Of a DNA stretch of 64,000 nt, positions 10,220 to 19,614 are shown piece after piece. This DNA is from Leptotrichia sp. HSP-342 (lineage in GTDB: Bacteria; Fusobacteriota; Fusobacteriia; Fusobacteriales; Leptotrichiaceae), in NCBI RefSeq assembly GCF_041199995.1, contig NZ_CP165646.1, forward strand, positions 744,001 through 808,000. The letters are read 5' to 3'. The translations under genes were made by a program, and so were the position numbers. The notes below the pieces were generated by a model. That model saw only the letters and a list, made by a program, of their open reading frames with translations. It did not search any database and was not told the origin of the DNA. Numbering within the stretch: position 1 is the stretch's first letter; each line of letters begins with the position of its first letter.

Positions 10220-11212
10220 ATGGAAACAAAGTTGATGTCTGTAAAAGAGGCAATTATTACAGCAATGTCGGAAGAGATGAGAAAAGATGAAAATGTATTT
10301 TTAATGGGAGAAGATGTAGGAATTTTTGGAGGGGATTTTGGAACATCAGTTGGAATGCTCGATGAATTTGGGCCAGAAAGAATAAAAGATACTCCAATTT
10401 CAGAGTCAGCAATTTCTGGAGCTGCAGTTGGTGCTGCAATGACAGGGCTTCGTCCTATAGTTGATGTAACATTTATGGATTTTATCGTTTATATGATGGA
10501 CAATATTGTAAATCAGGCGGCAAAAACTAGATATATGTTTGGTGGAAAAGGACAAGTGCCAGTAACATTCAGATGTGCGGCAGGTTCTGGAGTGGGTTCG
10601 GCAGCACAGCATTCACAGTCGCTTGAGTCTTGGTTTACTCATATTCCAGGAGTAAAGGTTGTTGCGCCAGGAACACCTGCTGATGTAAAAGGGCTTTTAA
10701 AATCAGCAATCCGTGATAATAACCCAGTAATTTTCCTTGAATATAAAGCACAATATAATATGAAAGGTGAAGTTCCTACAGATCCTGAATTTATTATTCC
10801 GCTAGGAAAAGGTGAAATAAAAAAAGAAGGAAAAGATATTACAATTGTAACTTATGGAAGAATGCTGGAAAGAGTAATGAAGGCAGCAGAAATTGCAGAA
10901 AGTGAAGGGATTAGCGTAGAAGTGGTGGATCCTAGAACATTGATTCCGCTAGACAAGGAAATTATTTTGAATTCTGTTAAAAAAACAGGAAGAGTAATTT
11001 TAGTAAATGACGCTCACAAAACAAGTGGGTTTATTGGGGAGATTTCTGCAATTATTTCAGAAAGTGACACATTTGACTATTTGGATCACCCAATTGTGAG
11101 GTTAGCTGGAGAAGATGTACCAATACCTTATAATCACGCTCTTGAAACAGCGATGGTTCCAAGTGTGGAAAAAATTGTAGAAGCAATTAGAAAAGTAAAA
11201 AATAAACAATAA
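10220..11212 (+). CDS. pdhB: Pyruvate (or acetoin) dehydrogenase E1 beta subunit
   Basis: 330-residue partner of E1 alpha. Family motifs: MGEDVG near residue 29, the GPERIKDTPISE segment with the TPP-activating Glu, GSGVGSAAQHSQSLE, PGTPADVKGLL, and the C-terminal transketolase domain with VDPRTLIPLD and NDAHKTSGF. Starts 15 bp after E1 alpha behind AAAAGGAG, so the two subunits are translated from one message. Confidence 0.95.
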   Translation: METKLMSVKEAIITAMSEEMRKDENVFLMGEDVGIFGGDFGTSVGMLDEFGPERIKDTPISESAISGAAVGAAMTGLRPIVDVTFMDFIVYMMDNIVNQAAKTRYMFGGKGQVPVTFRCAAGSGVGSAAQHSQSLESWFTHIPGVKVVAPGTPADVKGLLKSAIRDNNPVIFLEYKAQYNMKGEVPTDPEFIIPLGKGEIKKEGKDITIVTYGRMLERVMKAAEIAESEGISVEVVDPRTLIPLDKEIILNSVKKTGRVILVNDAHKTSGFIGEISAIISESDTFDYLDHPIVRLAGEDVPIPYNHALETAMVPSVEKIVEAIRKVKNKQ

Positions 11213-11251
11213 AAAATATATAGGAAGAAATAAAATAGAAAGGAAGAAGCT

Positions 11252-12286
11252 ATGGAAAATAATGAGTTAAGAGCTACTCCTGCAGCACGTAAATTAGCGC
11301 AGCAGATGGGACTTGATCTTTTTCTTGTGAAAGGCAGTGGAGCAAATGGACGTGTTCATAAGGAAGATGTAGAAACATTTAAATTTGAAAAGCAAGTAAG
11401 AATATCGCCACTTGCTAGAAAAATAGCATTAGACCATAATCTTGAATTGGAAAATGTCGTTGGGACAGGGCATAATGGGAAAATAATGCGGGATGATATT
11501 TTGAAATTGATTGCTAAACCGCAGGAAACAGAAGACTTGGCAAGACATGAAAAAGCTGTTGTTGCAGAAGAAAAAACGGTTGCACAGCAGGATATAGAAA
11601 TTGTGCCAATGTCAGCAATGAGAAAAGTTATTTCAAAACGTATGACAGAAAGTTATCTAACAGCACCTACATTCGCACTTAATTACGAAATTGACATGAC
11701 TGAAGCTATTGCACTAAGAAAGAAAATACTTGATACAATTTTAGAAAGTACAGGAAAGAAAATTACAATAACAGACATTATTTCATTTGCAGTTATAAAA
11801 ACTTTGTTAAAGCACAAGTTTGTAAATTCAAGTTTGTCAGAAGACGGAACACAGATTATTCTGCATAATTATGTAAACTTGGCAATTGCAGTAGGATTTG
11901 ACGGTGGACTTCTTGTGCCAGTTGTAAAAGGTGCAGATAAAATGACACTTAGCGAATTAGTTGTTGAATCTAAAAAGATAGTGAAAAAAGCATTAGATAT
12001 GAAGTTGACGCCTGATGAACAAAGTGGAAGTACATTTACAATAAGTAATCTCGGAATGTTTGGAGTGCAAAGCTTTAACCCAATAATAAATCAGCCAAAT
12101 TCAGCAATCTTGGGAGTTTCTTCTACAGTTGAAAAGCCAGTTGTTGTAAATGGTGAAATTACAGTTCGTCCAATGATGACTTTGACGCTTACAATTGATC
12201 ACAGAGTGGTAGATGGACTTGCGGGAGCTAAATTTATGCAGGACTTGAAAAATGCTTTGGAAAATCCAATCGCTTTATTAATTTAG
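11252..12286 (+). CDS. pdhC: Dehydrogenase E2 acyltransferase lacking a lipoyl domain
   Basis: Dihydrolipoamide acyltransferase core of 344 residues. Order seen: peripheral-subunit-binding domain 1 (about 5-42, TPAARKLAQQMGLDL...GRVHKEDV), a second such domain (about 49-88, SPLARKIALDHNLEL...GKIMRDDI), a short linker, then the catalytic domain (about 115-344) with the active-site DHRVVDG at 316-322. There is no N-terminal lipoyl domain, which normal E2 proteins have, and only 39 bp separate it from E1 beta, so none has been missed. The lipoyl domain is instead on E3, the next gene. The two binding domains could hold E1 and E3 separately. Confidence 0.93.
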   Translation: MENNELRATPAARKLAQQMGLDLFLVKGSGANGRVHKEDVETFKFEKQVRISPLARKIALDHNLELENVVGTGHNGKIMRDDILKLIAKPQETEDLARHEKAVVAEEKTVAQQDIEIVPMSAMRKVISKRMTESYLTAPTFALNYEIDMTEAIALRKKILDTILESTGKKITITDIISFAVIKTLLKHKFVNSSLSEDGTQIILHNYVNLAIAVGFDGGLLVPVVKGADKMTLSELVVESKKIVKKALDMKLTPDEQSGSTFTISNLGMFGVQSFNPIINQPNSAILGVSSTVEKPVVVNGEITVRPMMTLTLTIDHRVVDGLAGAKFMQDLKNALENPIALLI

Positions 12287-12367
12287 CTTAATAAAAAATT
12301 TAGAATAAAACTTATGGAATTAGAAAATAAAAAATGTAAAATTATTTAGTATAAGGAGTGAAATTAA

Positions 12368-14101
12368 ATGGCTACTGAAGTGATAATGCCTAAAGCTGGA
12401 ATAGATATGACGGAAGGGCAGATTATAAAATGGAATAAAAAAGAAGGGGAAAAGGTAGAAGAAGGGGAAATCTTACTTGAAATAATGACAGATAAGACAA
12501 GTATGGAACTGGAAGCTGAAGAATCAGGATATTTGATAAAAATAGTAAAAGGAGATGGAGAAACTGTACCTGTTACAGAAGTTATTGGATATATTGGTGC
12601 AGAAGGAGAAGCAGCTCCAGAAGCAGGTTCAGCAAATACAGCAAGTGCAGCTCCAGCACAAGATTCACAGCCGAAATCAGAAAATGTGGCTCAACCTGCC
12701 CCTAAAAAAGAAAAGGCAGAAGATGAATTTGATGTCGTTGTAATTGGTGGAGGACCTGCTGGATATGTAGCGGCAATTCGTGCAGCTCAACTTGGTGCAA
12801 AAGTGGCAGTTGTAGAAAAAAATGAATTTGGAGGAACTTGTCTGAACAGAGGATGTATTCCTACAAAAACATTCCTTAAAAATGCTGAAATTCTCGAAGG
12901 TATCGAAATGGCAAGCAAAAGAGGAATTATTTTGGAAAGTGAAAAATACACAATTGACATGCCAAAAGTTGTGCAGTTGAAAAATGAAATTGTTAAAACA
13001 TTGACAAATGGTGTAAGAGGACTTCTAAAGAGCAATGAAATTAAAATGTTTAATGGAGTTGGAAAAATCAATAAGGATAAAGATGTTGTTGTAAACGGAG
13101 AAACTGTTTTAAGAGCTGATAAAATAATCTTAGCTGGTGGATCGAAAGTCGGAAAAATCAATATTCCTGGAATTGAAAGCAACAAAGTTCTTACAAGTGA
13201 TGACATTTTAGACATACAGCAAATTCCAAAATCACTTACTGTAATTGGTGGAGGAGTTGTCGGAATTGAGCTTGGACAAGTGTTCTTATCATTTGGAAGT
13301 GAAGTTACAGTTGTGGAAATGATGGATAGAATCGTACCAGGAGTAGACAGGGAATCTTCAGCTGTACTTAGAAAAGAGCTTGAGAAAAAAGGAATAAAAA
13401 TATTAACTTCTACACAAATTAAGGAAATAGTTGATGATGGACACAACTTAACAATCAAAGTTGACGGACATGATGACATTGTTTCTGAAAAAGCATTATT
13501 GTCAATCGGAAGAGTACCTGATCTGGAAGCTATTGGAGAAATTGAGCTAGAAATGGAAAAAGGTCGAATCAAAGTTGATAAATATATGGAAACAAGTGTA
13601 CCTGGAATTTATGCACCAGGAGATATAAATGGAATTAAGATGCTTGCTCATGCGGCATTCAGAATGGGAGAAGTTGCTGCTGAAAATGCGGTTCAAGGAA
13701 ACCATAGAGAAATCAGACTTGAAACAACTCCATCGGCAATCTACACAGTGCCAGAAGTGGCAATGGTTGGATTAACAGAAGATGAGGCAAGAGAAAAATA
13801 TGATATTAAAGTTGGTAAATTCCAATTTGCGGCAAACGGAAGAGCGTTGGCTTCAGGAGAACCAGCAGGATTTGTAAAAGTTATAGTTGATAAAAAATAT
13901 GACGAAATTCTTGGAGTGCACATTGTAGGACCATCAGCAGCAGAAATGATTAATGAAGCGTCAGGGCTTATGGCAATGGAAATTACAGTAGATGAAGTGA
14001 TTAAGACAATCTATGCTCATCCAACTTACTCAGAAGCTCTGTTTGAAGCATGTGCAGATGCATTAGATGAAGCGATTCATTTACCTAGAAAAAGAAAATA
14101 A
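12368..14101 (+). CDS. lpdA: Dihydrolipoamide dehydrogenase (E3) with N-terminal lipoyl domain
   Basis: 577 residues, about 110 longer than a plain E3. Residues 1-78 form a lipoyl domain with the modified Lys at 43 in MTDKTSMELEAE; 79-120 is an Ala/Pro/Gln linker; 121-577 is the flavin disulfide reductase with VVIGGGPAGYVAA (FAD), the redox pair in GGTCLNRGCIP (Cys 158 and 163), VIGGGVVGIELG (NAD) and the C-terminal HAHPTYSE-type segment (YAHPTYSEAL) holding the acid-base His. It reoxidises dihydrolipoamide and here probably also supplies the swinging arm that E2 lacks. Confidence 0.96.
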   Translation: MATEVIMPKAGIDMTEGQIIKWNKKEGEKVEEGEILLEIMTDKTSMELEAEESGYLIKIVKGDGETVPVTEVIGYIGAEGEAAPEAGSANTASAAPAQDSQPKSENVAQPAPKKEKAEDEFDVVVIGGGPAGYVAAIRAAQLGAKVAVVEKNEFGGTCLNRGCIPTKTFLKNAEILEGIEMASKRGIILESEKYTIDMPKVVQLKNEIVKTLTNGVRGLLKSNEIKMFNGVGKINKDKDVVVNGETVLRADKIILAGGSKVGKINIPGIESNKVLTSDDILDIQQIPKSLTVIGGGVVGIELGQVFLSFGSEVTVVEMMDRIVPGVDRESSAVLRKELEKKGIKILTSTQIKEIVDDGHNLTIKVDGHDDIVSEKALLSIGRVPDLEAIGEIELEMEKGRIKVDKYMETSVPGIYAPGDINGIKMLAHAAFRMGEVAAENAVQGNHREIRLETTPSAIYTVPEVAMVGLTEDEAREKYDIKVGKFQFAANGRALASGEPAGFVKVIVDKKYDEILGVHIVGPSAAEMINEASGLMAMEITVDEVIKTIYAHPTYSEALFEACADALDEAIHLPRKRK

Positions 14102-14146
14102 TAAAAAAGTGAAATAAATTGAAATTTTGAAAGGAATTTTAAACAT

Positions 14147-15139
14147 ATGAAATATTATGTTAGTAAGTCAAATGATCCAGCATTTAATATTGCTTTAGAA
14201 GAATATTGTTTTAAGCAGCTGCGTGATATTGACGAAATATTTTTACTTTGGATAAATGAGCCAACAATTGTTGTAGGAAAATACCAAAATACAATTGAGG
14301 AAATTAACACAGAATATACTCGTGAAAAAGGAATCCATGTTGTTCGTAGAATTTCTGGCGGAGGTGCAGTTTACCACGATTTAAACAATTTAAATTATAC
14401 AATAATCTCCAATAAGCAGGAAGATAAGGAAGGTTTTAACTTTAAGGAATTTTCAAAGCCAATTATAGAAACTCTGGCAGAATTGGGTGTAAAAGCTGAA
14501 TTTACAGGTAGAAATGACTTGGAAATAGATGGACAGAAATTTTGTGGAAACGCTCAAGCATACATAAAAGGACGTGTAATGCACCATGGATGCCTATTGT
14601 TTGATGTGAATTTTGGAGAATTAGGAAATGCACTGAAAGTTTCAAAGGATAAAATTGAGTCAAAAGGCGTAAAATCAGTAAGAAGCCGTGTTACAAACAT
14701 ACTTCCTCATTTGAAAGAACCGATCACTGTAAATGAATTTGGTGAAAAAATAATGGAATATATGAAAAAACAGTATCCAGATATGAAAGAGTACGTTTTT
14801 AGCCAAGAGGAGCTGGATTACATTGCCAAGAGAGCTGAAATTAAGAGAAGTTGGGAATGGAATTATGGAGAGTCGCCAGAATTTAATATAACTAGAGGAA
14901 AAAGATTTGAAAATGGTAAAATCCAAATTTTTGCCACAGTAGAAAATTCCAGAATTAAAAATATCAAATTCTATGGAGATTTCTTTGGTAAAAATGAAGA
15001 TTTAAGTGAAATTGAAAATCTTTTGAAAGATACGAAATATACAAGGGAAGCTGTAAAAGAAAAATTAGAAATAGTTGATATTGGTGAATATTTTTCTAGA
15101 TTTACAACAGATGAAGTTGTGGAAGTTATTGTTGAGTAG
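14147..15139 (+). CDS. lplA: Lipoate-protein ligase A
   Basis: Activates free lipoate with ATP and attaches it to the lipoyl-domain Lys. 330 residues, the size of a two-domain LplA. Motifs: RRISGGGAVYHDLNNLNYT near 67, and the catalytic-Lys region DLEIDGQKFCGNAQ near 130. The C-terminal accessory domain is present (about 240-330). Lying 45 bp after the lipoyl-bearing E3 gene, its main substrate is probably Lys 43 of that protein. The operon ends here in a terminator. Confidence 0.95.
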   Translation: MKYYVSKSNDPAFNIALEEYCFKQLRDIDEIFLLWINEPTIVVGKYQNTIEEINTEYTREKGIHVVRRISGGGAVYHDLNNLNYTIISNKQEDKEGFNFKEFSKPIIETLAELGVKAEFTGRNDLEIDGQKFCGNAQAYIKGRVMHHGCLLFDVNFGELGNALKVSKDKIESKGVKSVRSRVTNILPHLKEPITVNEFGEKIMEYMKKQYPDMKEYVFSQEELDYIAKRAEIKRSWEWNYGESPEFNITRGKRFENGKIQIFATVENSRIKNIKFYGDFFGKNEDLSEIENLLKDTKYTREAVKEKLEIVDIGEYFSRFTTDEVVEVIVE

Positions 15140-15227
15140 CAATAATACGTTCAAATTTTTAAAAAATAAACTAATAAATCAAGTAATTTTTAAGCTTGAT
15201 TTTAAAATATATCTTTAGTAAAAAAAT

Positions 15228-15255
15228 AAGCACTTTGGAAACAGAGTGCTTTTTT
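15228..15255 (+). terminator. Terminator of the dehydrogenase operon
   Basis: AAGCACT (15228-15234), a 10-nt loop, AGTGCTT, running into six T. A second, weaker hairpin (AATCAAG/CTTGATT) lies just upstream at about 15177-15202. Confidence 0.85.
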
Positions 15256-15298
15256 CATAAAGAAGGTAAGATTGTATTTTTTACAGAAAAAAATAAGG

Positions 15299-16276
15299 CT
15301 AGATAGCCCTATTCAAATATTTTTTACATAGATATTTATAAAATTTATTCTCCACGAGGTATTTTGCCAAATTTGACATTAGAAATACCATTAGGAAGTA
15401 GATTAGAAAATCTACATGACTTGTCATTTCTCCCATAAATTTTTCAAATATTATGTACAGGGGTCTATGCAGTATGTATATTGAATAACTGATTCCTCCC
15501 AGGTAGATAAAAAATTTGTTTCCAAGAAATTTACTGAAAAATCCGTTATCTAAATACAGAAATACAATTAAAGGGATGAAAGATAACGAAATAGCAGTGG
15601 AATTATATGGGAAAAACTTGTTGTATGGAGCAAATAATAAGAAAATAATATAAATTATTGTAAGAAAAGAATATATATTTCTTTTTTTTATTTTATCATA
15701 AAGGAGCATTCCGAATGTAAAGGTGCTGATGTACATAAGAGGGTTATATTTTATAAATTCAAGAACTGTTCCACTGTTGGAGTTTAACTTAAAAAGATAA
15801 TTGAAAAAATAATAGACGTAAAAATTGATAATTAATACAAAATATGTAAAATATTTATTTTTTCTAAATTGTAGCAGCGCTGGAAATAACAAAAGTAAAA
15901 AGGCCAGTACAGAAAGATACCATGCCGATGAATTGTAGCTTAGAGATCTGTTAAAAATCCATGACTGCACTAGAAGCATGTTATATATTATTGTACCTTT
16001 AAATTTTAATGTCAGTATGAGCGATAGGAAGTAGACAGGATAAAATTTAAAGAATCTTGTCTTATAAAAAATCTGAGTGTCAAGATTTTTGTTTGAATAA
16101 ACATACGTTAAAAGAAATCCTGAAAGCAGAAAAAAGAAAAATACCCAGGCGATTCCATGTTCTAAAATGAAAGGAAGTTTTATAGGAGAAAACTGAGCAT
16201 GTACTCTAGTATGGTAGTAAAATACTGACAATGCTCCAATAAATCTAAAAATTTCAAACTGATTATATTTTTTCAT
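15299..16276 (-). CDS. Acyltransferase family 3 membrane protein
   Basis: Integral membrane acyltransferase of 325 residues (OafA/YrhL/NodX family) that typically O-acetylates cell-surface sugars. About ten hydrophobic segments. The N-terminal family motif is seen as FEIFRFIGALSVFYYHTRVH (the His is the catalytic candidate), then FFLLSGFLLTYVY. ATG at 16276 is chosen over GTG at 16282 because GAGGAG precedes it by a normal distance. Single gene; its 3' end faces the lplA terminator. The acceptor is not known; LPS or another glycan is likely. Confidence 0.88.
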   Translation of the reverse strand: MKKYNQFEIFRFIGALSVFYYHTRVHAQFSPIKLPFILEHGIAWVFFFFLLSGFLLTYVYSNKNLDTQIFYKTRFFKFYPVYFLSLILTLKFKGTIIYNMLLVQSWIFNRSLSYNSSAWYLSVLAFLLLLFPALLQFRKNKYFTYFVLIINFYVYYFFNYLFKLNSNSGTVLEFIKYNPLMYISTFTFGMLLYDKIKKRNIYSFLTIIYIIFLLFAPYNKFFPYNSTAISLSFIPLIVFLYLDNGFFSKFLGNKFFIYLGGISYSIYILHRPLYIIFEKFMGEMTSHVDFLIYFLMVFLMSNLAKYLVENKFYKYLCKKYLNRAI

Positions 16277-16404
16277 AATCACGCTCCTCGGAATATTTTG
16301 TATAGTGGATTATAATTTAAAGTGTAATTAATACATTGTATCATATTGCAGAAAAAAATTCAAAGACATGATAAAGCTTGACAGAGTAAAAAATATAGGA
16401 GTAG

Positions 16405-17440
16405 TCATAAAAGAATACAATAATCTTTTTTTAACTGCTTTTTTAAATTATTCTGCTTTGTGATATTTCCTTCAGAACTTCCCTCATTGGACATTCTTGT
16501 CATCTTAAATATGGAATGTTTGTGTTTCTTGCTTATTTCATTAACAATATCTAGTAAATATTCCATTCCTATTACCTTTTCCATTGAATCTATTCTTTTC
16601 CTGCTAAAGTACAGTTCGTACGCCTTTTCTCTGTTTTTCCGTAGTTTGTAAAGGAAATGTAGTATAACGCTTTTACCTTTATTTTGCTTCTTGAAAACGT
16701 TTTTGGTATGCTTGAGCATTCTTGGGATAGAAGAGATTCCATTCTTGAGTCTATGTAGTACTCTTTAGTATAGATTTTTTCTTATCTTCATCTCATCTTT
16801 TCCTCTCTAGATTATATTCTCCTTTTCCCTGAAATCTCATAAAAGTTTTCAAGCACTGCAAAATCATTTTTTTCAAGCTATTTGTAAAGATTTTTTGATA
16901 TTTCCTTGTCTCTTTTAGAAATCACATCTATGGATTTTACCAGATGAAACTTGTCATAAATATATATCGTCTTGTAAATCCTAAGTTCCCAAATAAAGTT
17001 GTCTATCCGTATCTCCCGTCAGAGTTCACAATCAGTTTCTTCTTGTTCATATCGTATTTCTTCTCAAGATAGTCAAACACATACTCCGATACTTCTTCAA
17101 ACGGAACAGAAAGTAGGAAACATTATTACATGCATGTCAGCAAGCTTGTTCCTGCCCCTGTAGACTTCCTTAATCCCACGATGTATTGCAATCATCCTCA
17201 TATATGTGTTTTTACTTCCTCTGCACTTCATCTGATCTTCATCAATCTCCATATATATTGGTGAACTGTCATTCTTTTTAAACCTTTCGATATCAAACTT
17301 TGGCATTTCAAAAGAATTGACAAGGTTATACATGGTAGTCCTTGAAACACTGTAAGTTTTTGCAATAAATGAGGCTACAGTATGCTGGTATTCAAAAAGT
17401 ATAGTAAAAATTAGCTCTTGGGAAAGCCGTCTGTACTGTT
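16405..17440 (-). pseudogene. Decayed ISLre2 (UPF0236) family transposase
   Basis: Fragments of one transposase lie in order but in different frames on the minus strand: an N-terminal piece with YRRLSQELIF and VSRTTMYNLV (about 17440-17310), a core with IYMEIDEDQMK (17333-17097), a piece with KFHLVKSIDVISK (about 16960-16870), and a C-terminal piece (16719-16405). The IDEDQ and YDKFHL motifs are those of ISLre2/UPF0236 transposases. Several stops and frameshifts (for example after KKLIVNSDGRYG) make it inactive. No terminal repeats were recognised. Confidence 0.75.
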
Positions 17441-17466
17441 AAGCCCAATTTTTCATCAATATAGTA

Positions 17467-17946
17467 ATGAATATCTATATTGATGAAACAGGCTTTAACG
17501 AATATTACTACCGTGAATACGGCTGGAGTAAAAGGGGAATATCTGTTGAAGGGAAGAAAAGAGGATTAAGATATTCAAGAATAAATCTGGTTGCTGGAAA
17601 AATAGGGAATGCACTGATAGGAAGTATGATATACAAGGAAACAATGGAAAGTGAATTTTTTGAAGAATGGTTCAGGGAAATACTTCTAAGAGATATTGAA
17701 AAATTAGGGAAGAAAGTTCTAATAGTGATGGATAATGCCAGATTTCATAGAAGGAATATATTAGAAAAGATAATAAAGGGGACGGGGCATTGTCTATTAT
17801 TTCTTCCGCCATATTCGCCGGATTTAACTCCAATAGAAAAATTATGGGCTAATATGAAGAAAAAATTAAAAGGCATAGCCCATAATTTTAATACACTGGA
17901 AGAAGCAGTTACTTCTGTTTTATTTAATAAATTAGTTCAGTTTTAA
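17467..17946 (+). pseudogene. 5'-truncated IS630 family transposase
   Basis: 159 residues matching the catalytic C-terminal half of an IS630/Tc1-mariner-type transposase: IYIDETGFNEYYYREYGW (first Asp of the DDE site), LIVMDNARFHRR (second Asp) and LPPYSPDLTPIEKLW (final acidic residue). The N-terminal DNA-binding half is absent; the sequence upstream is the ISLre2 relic, so this is a fragment. A degraded copy of the same element is on the minus strand at 27850-28310. Confidence 0.8.
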
Positions 17947-18336
17947 ATAGGTTTTACTATAAATTCATACTTTTCTTTTGTTGGAATGGAAAAAGCTAAC
18001 ATCAACTCTTTTGACATAAATTCTAAAGATTGTTTCAAAAGCCTTTGCGATAAACAGTTTGAACTGCTGTTCAAACGGAAGTAAAAAAAACTCTTTACAA
18101 GCGAGAAGGAATCTGATCCTCTAATTATTGAGGAAGCACTTTTCAATAGGATTTAGCGATTATTTATATTGTAGCTGGTTTCCTCTTTTTTGTTATTGAC
18201 TTTAGTTAGTTGAGTACGCAAAGCGTGCGAAACATAAAAACATCCGCATAGCAGGTGCGAAAACATAAGTTTGCAATAAAATACATCTTTCATTATAATA
18301 GCGTTGTTCAAGTTACTATTAATGAAAGGAAGGTGT
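17947..18336. other. Inter-IS region with a perfect hairpin and the left end of an IS200/IS605 copy
   Basis: No convincing gene. GTTTGAAC-TGCT-GTTCAAAC (18057-18076) is a perfect hairpin. Further on, GTACGCAAAGCGTGCG and CGCATAGCAGGTGCG (about 18213-18266) are short imperfect palindromes typical of the subterminal hairpins at the left end of IS200/IS605 elements, whose transposase relic follows. Confidence 0.45.
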
Positions 18337-18935
18337 TTGGCTAATAAAACTAATAGCCTGTCTCATACTAAATAAATGTGTAAGTAACATATAGTATTTA
18401 CACCTAAGTATAGACGAAAAATTATATATAGTCAATACAGAAAAAGTGTGGGAAAAATTTTAAGAAGATTATGTGAATATAAAGGAGTTGAAATAATAGA
18501 AGGACATTTGATGAAAGATCACCTGTATATGCTGATAAGCATACCACTGAAAATAGGTGTATTAAATTTTATGGGATATCTGAAGGGAAAAAGTATATTG
18601 ATGATGTTTGACAAGCATGTAAACTTAAAATATAAATTTGGAAACAGACATTTCTGGTCATAAGGATATTATATAAGTACAGTAGGCTTAAATGAAGCAA
18701 CAATAAAAAAATATATAGCCAAACAGGAGAAACATAATATAGCAATGGACAAATTAAATGTAAAAGAATTGAAGACCCTTTTAGGTGTAGCGAGTAGTAC
18801 GGACACCTCTTTAAGAGTAGCAACGAATCGAATACAACATATCTTGAACGTAGGTTAAGTATTGTCTTTAGGTGAAGAGCCCCGTCGTCTTATAGCTGCA
18901 GAGCAAGTCACTCTTCAGAAGAGTAGTCTTGAATA
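18190..18935 (+). mobile_element. IS200/IS605-type element remnant
   Basis: Approximate span from the left-end palindromes (about 18213) through the decayed tnpA to a right-end imperfect palindrome ACTCTT-CAG-AAGAGT at about 18909-18923, flanked by CAAG and CTTG. Ends are approximate because these elements have no inverted repeats and make no target duplication. Confidence 0.55.
18337..18858 (+). pseudogene. tnpA: Decayed IS200/IS605 Y1 transposase (tnpA)
   Basis: The frame reads ANKTNSLSHTK, stop, MCK, stop, HIVFTPKYRRKIIYS, then GVEIIEGHLMKDHLYMLIS (the HUH motif is degraded: HVH-type His pair replaced by HLY), YLKGKS, FGNRHFWS, stop at 18661, and GYYISTVGLNEATIKKYI with the Y1-region helix. 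Three in-frame stops and loss of the second His of the HUH pair make it inactive. The family identity is clear from the N-terminal and STVGLNE motifs. The frame beyond about 18790 is probably only element end sequence. Confidence 0.85.
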
Positions 18936-18971
18936 ATTAGAAATTTGATTGAATTTATTTTTTAATATATC

Positions 18972-19148
18972 TTAATAACCTCTTTTTCTATTTCTTTCAA
19001 TTTTTTTATTTAAAGAAGTGCAAGGTGTATCATTTACTGAATTATAATACAGTCTGTCTCCTTCATAGTAAGAACAATTTCTTAAATACCACACCGTACA
19101 GCTTATTGTTAATGCTGACAAAAATAATAAAAGCATTAATGTTTTCAT
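18972..19148 (-). CDS. Small putative lipoprotein
   Basis: 58 residues: MKTLMLLLFLSALTISC, a signal sequence with a possible lipobox (TISC, weak at -3), then a short polar, Tyr/Asn-rich mature part with two more Cys and a basic end. GGGAGGTAG precedes the ATG at 19148 at a good distance; an in-frame upstream start at 19178 would put basic residues before the signal and is not preferred. It stands alone between an IS relic and the lysine riboswitch. Function unknown; could also be a small secreted peptide. Confidence 0.5.
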   Translation of the reverse strand: MKTLMLLLFLSALTISCTVWYLRNCSYYEGDRLYYNSVNDTPCTSLNKKIERNRKRGY

Positions 19149-19233
19149 TTTTCTTCTACCTCCCGTCTGTAATAACAATACCTTATAAAATTTGAATTGT
19201 CAATATATTTATTTACAAAATTTTGAAAAAAAC

Positions 19234-19262
19234 TTTACAAATGTGAAAAAATTAGTTATAAT
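19234..19262 (+). promoter_or_regulatory. Promoter of the lysine operon
   Basis: TTTACA (19234-19239), 17-bp spacer, TATAAT (19257-19262). Predicted start about 19269, just before the riboswitch P1 helix. Confidence 0.8.
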
Positions 19263-19274
19263 AATAAATATTAT

Positions 19275-19450
19275 GTGATAGAGGTGCAATTATTAAAAGT
19301 AAATTTACGGAGAAAAGTCGATTCTGTGAAATAAGTTGAAAGGAATAATTGCCGAAGCGTAGGGATTGACTATCTTTATTGCTGGGGCTATGGAGAATAT
19401 CCATAGGACTGTCATTATCAAAGGATAATGGGGAGCTGTCAGATATAATT
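19275..19450 (+). ncRNA. Lysine riboswitch (L box)
   Basis: Shows the L-box consensus in order: GATAGAGGTGCAATTATT, a P2 arm ending in AAAGGAATAATTGCCGAAG, GCTGGGGCTATGGAGAATATCCATAGGACTGTCA (split here as GCTGGGGCTATGG and ATCCATAGGACTGTC), a P5 hairpin, and the closing GGGGAGCTGTCAGATATAATT that re-pairs with the start. It senses lysine and controls the downstream terminator at 19518-19545, so lysA and the following genes are shut off when lysine is plentiful. Confidence 0.95.
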
Positions 19451-19517
19451 CATATAAATTTTTTAAGTTTTTTAGTTTTAAATAAAAATAATAAAAATTT
19501 TTAGATATATGTTTTAT

Positions 19518-19545
19518 ATGCTGATGCTTGTTATCGGCATTTTTT
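19518..19545 (+). terminator. Riboswitch expression-platform terminator
   Basis: ATGCTGAT (19518-19525), 7-nt loop, ATCGGCAT (19533-19540; one G-U pair), then T residues to 19545. Located between the lysine aptamer and the lysA start. Confidence 0.85.
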
Positions 19546-19614
19546 ATTATCCAAAAAACAAAAATATTGAAAGGAGAAGGAAATTTTTTATTTTTAAAAA
19601 GTTTCTGTGGAAAT

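Noticed and set aside
12787..13572. Long minus-strand reading frame of 261 codons
   Set aside because: It is the antisense shadow of lpdA, whose motifs are all intact; no ribosome site and Ser/Ile/Phe-rich composition.
17943..18146. Minus-strand 67-codon frame after the IS630 fragment
   Set aside because: No ribosome site or recognisable motif; it covers the perfect hairpin at 18057-18076 and IS debris.
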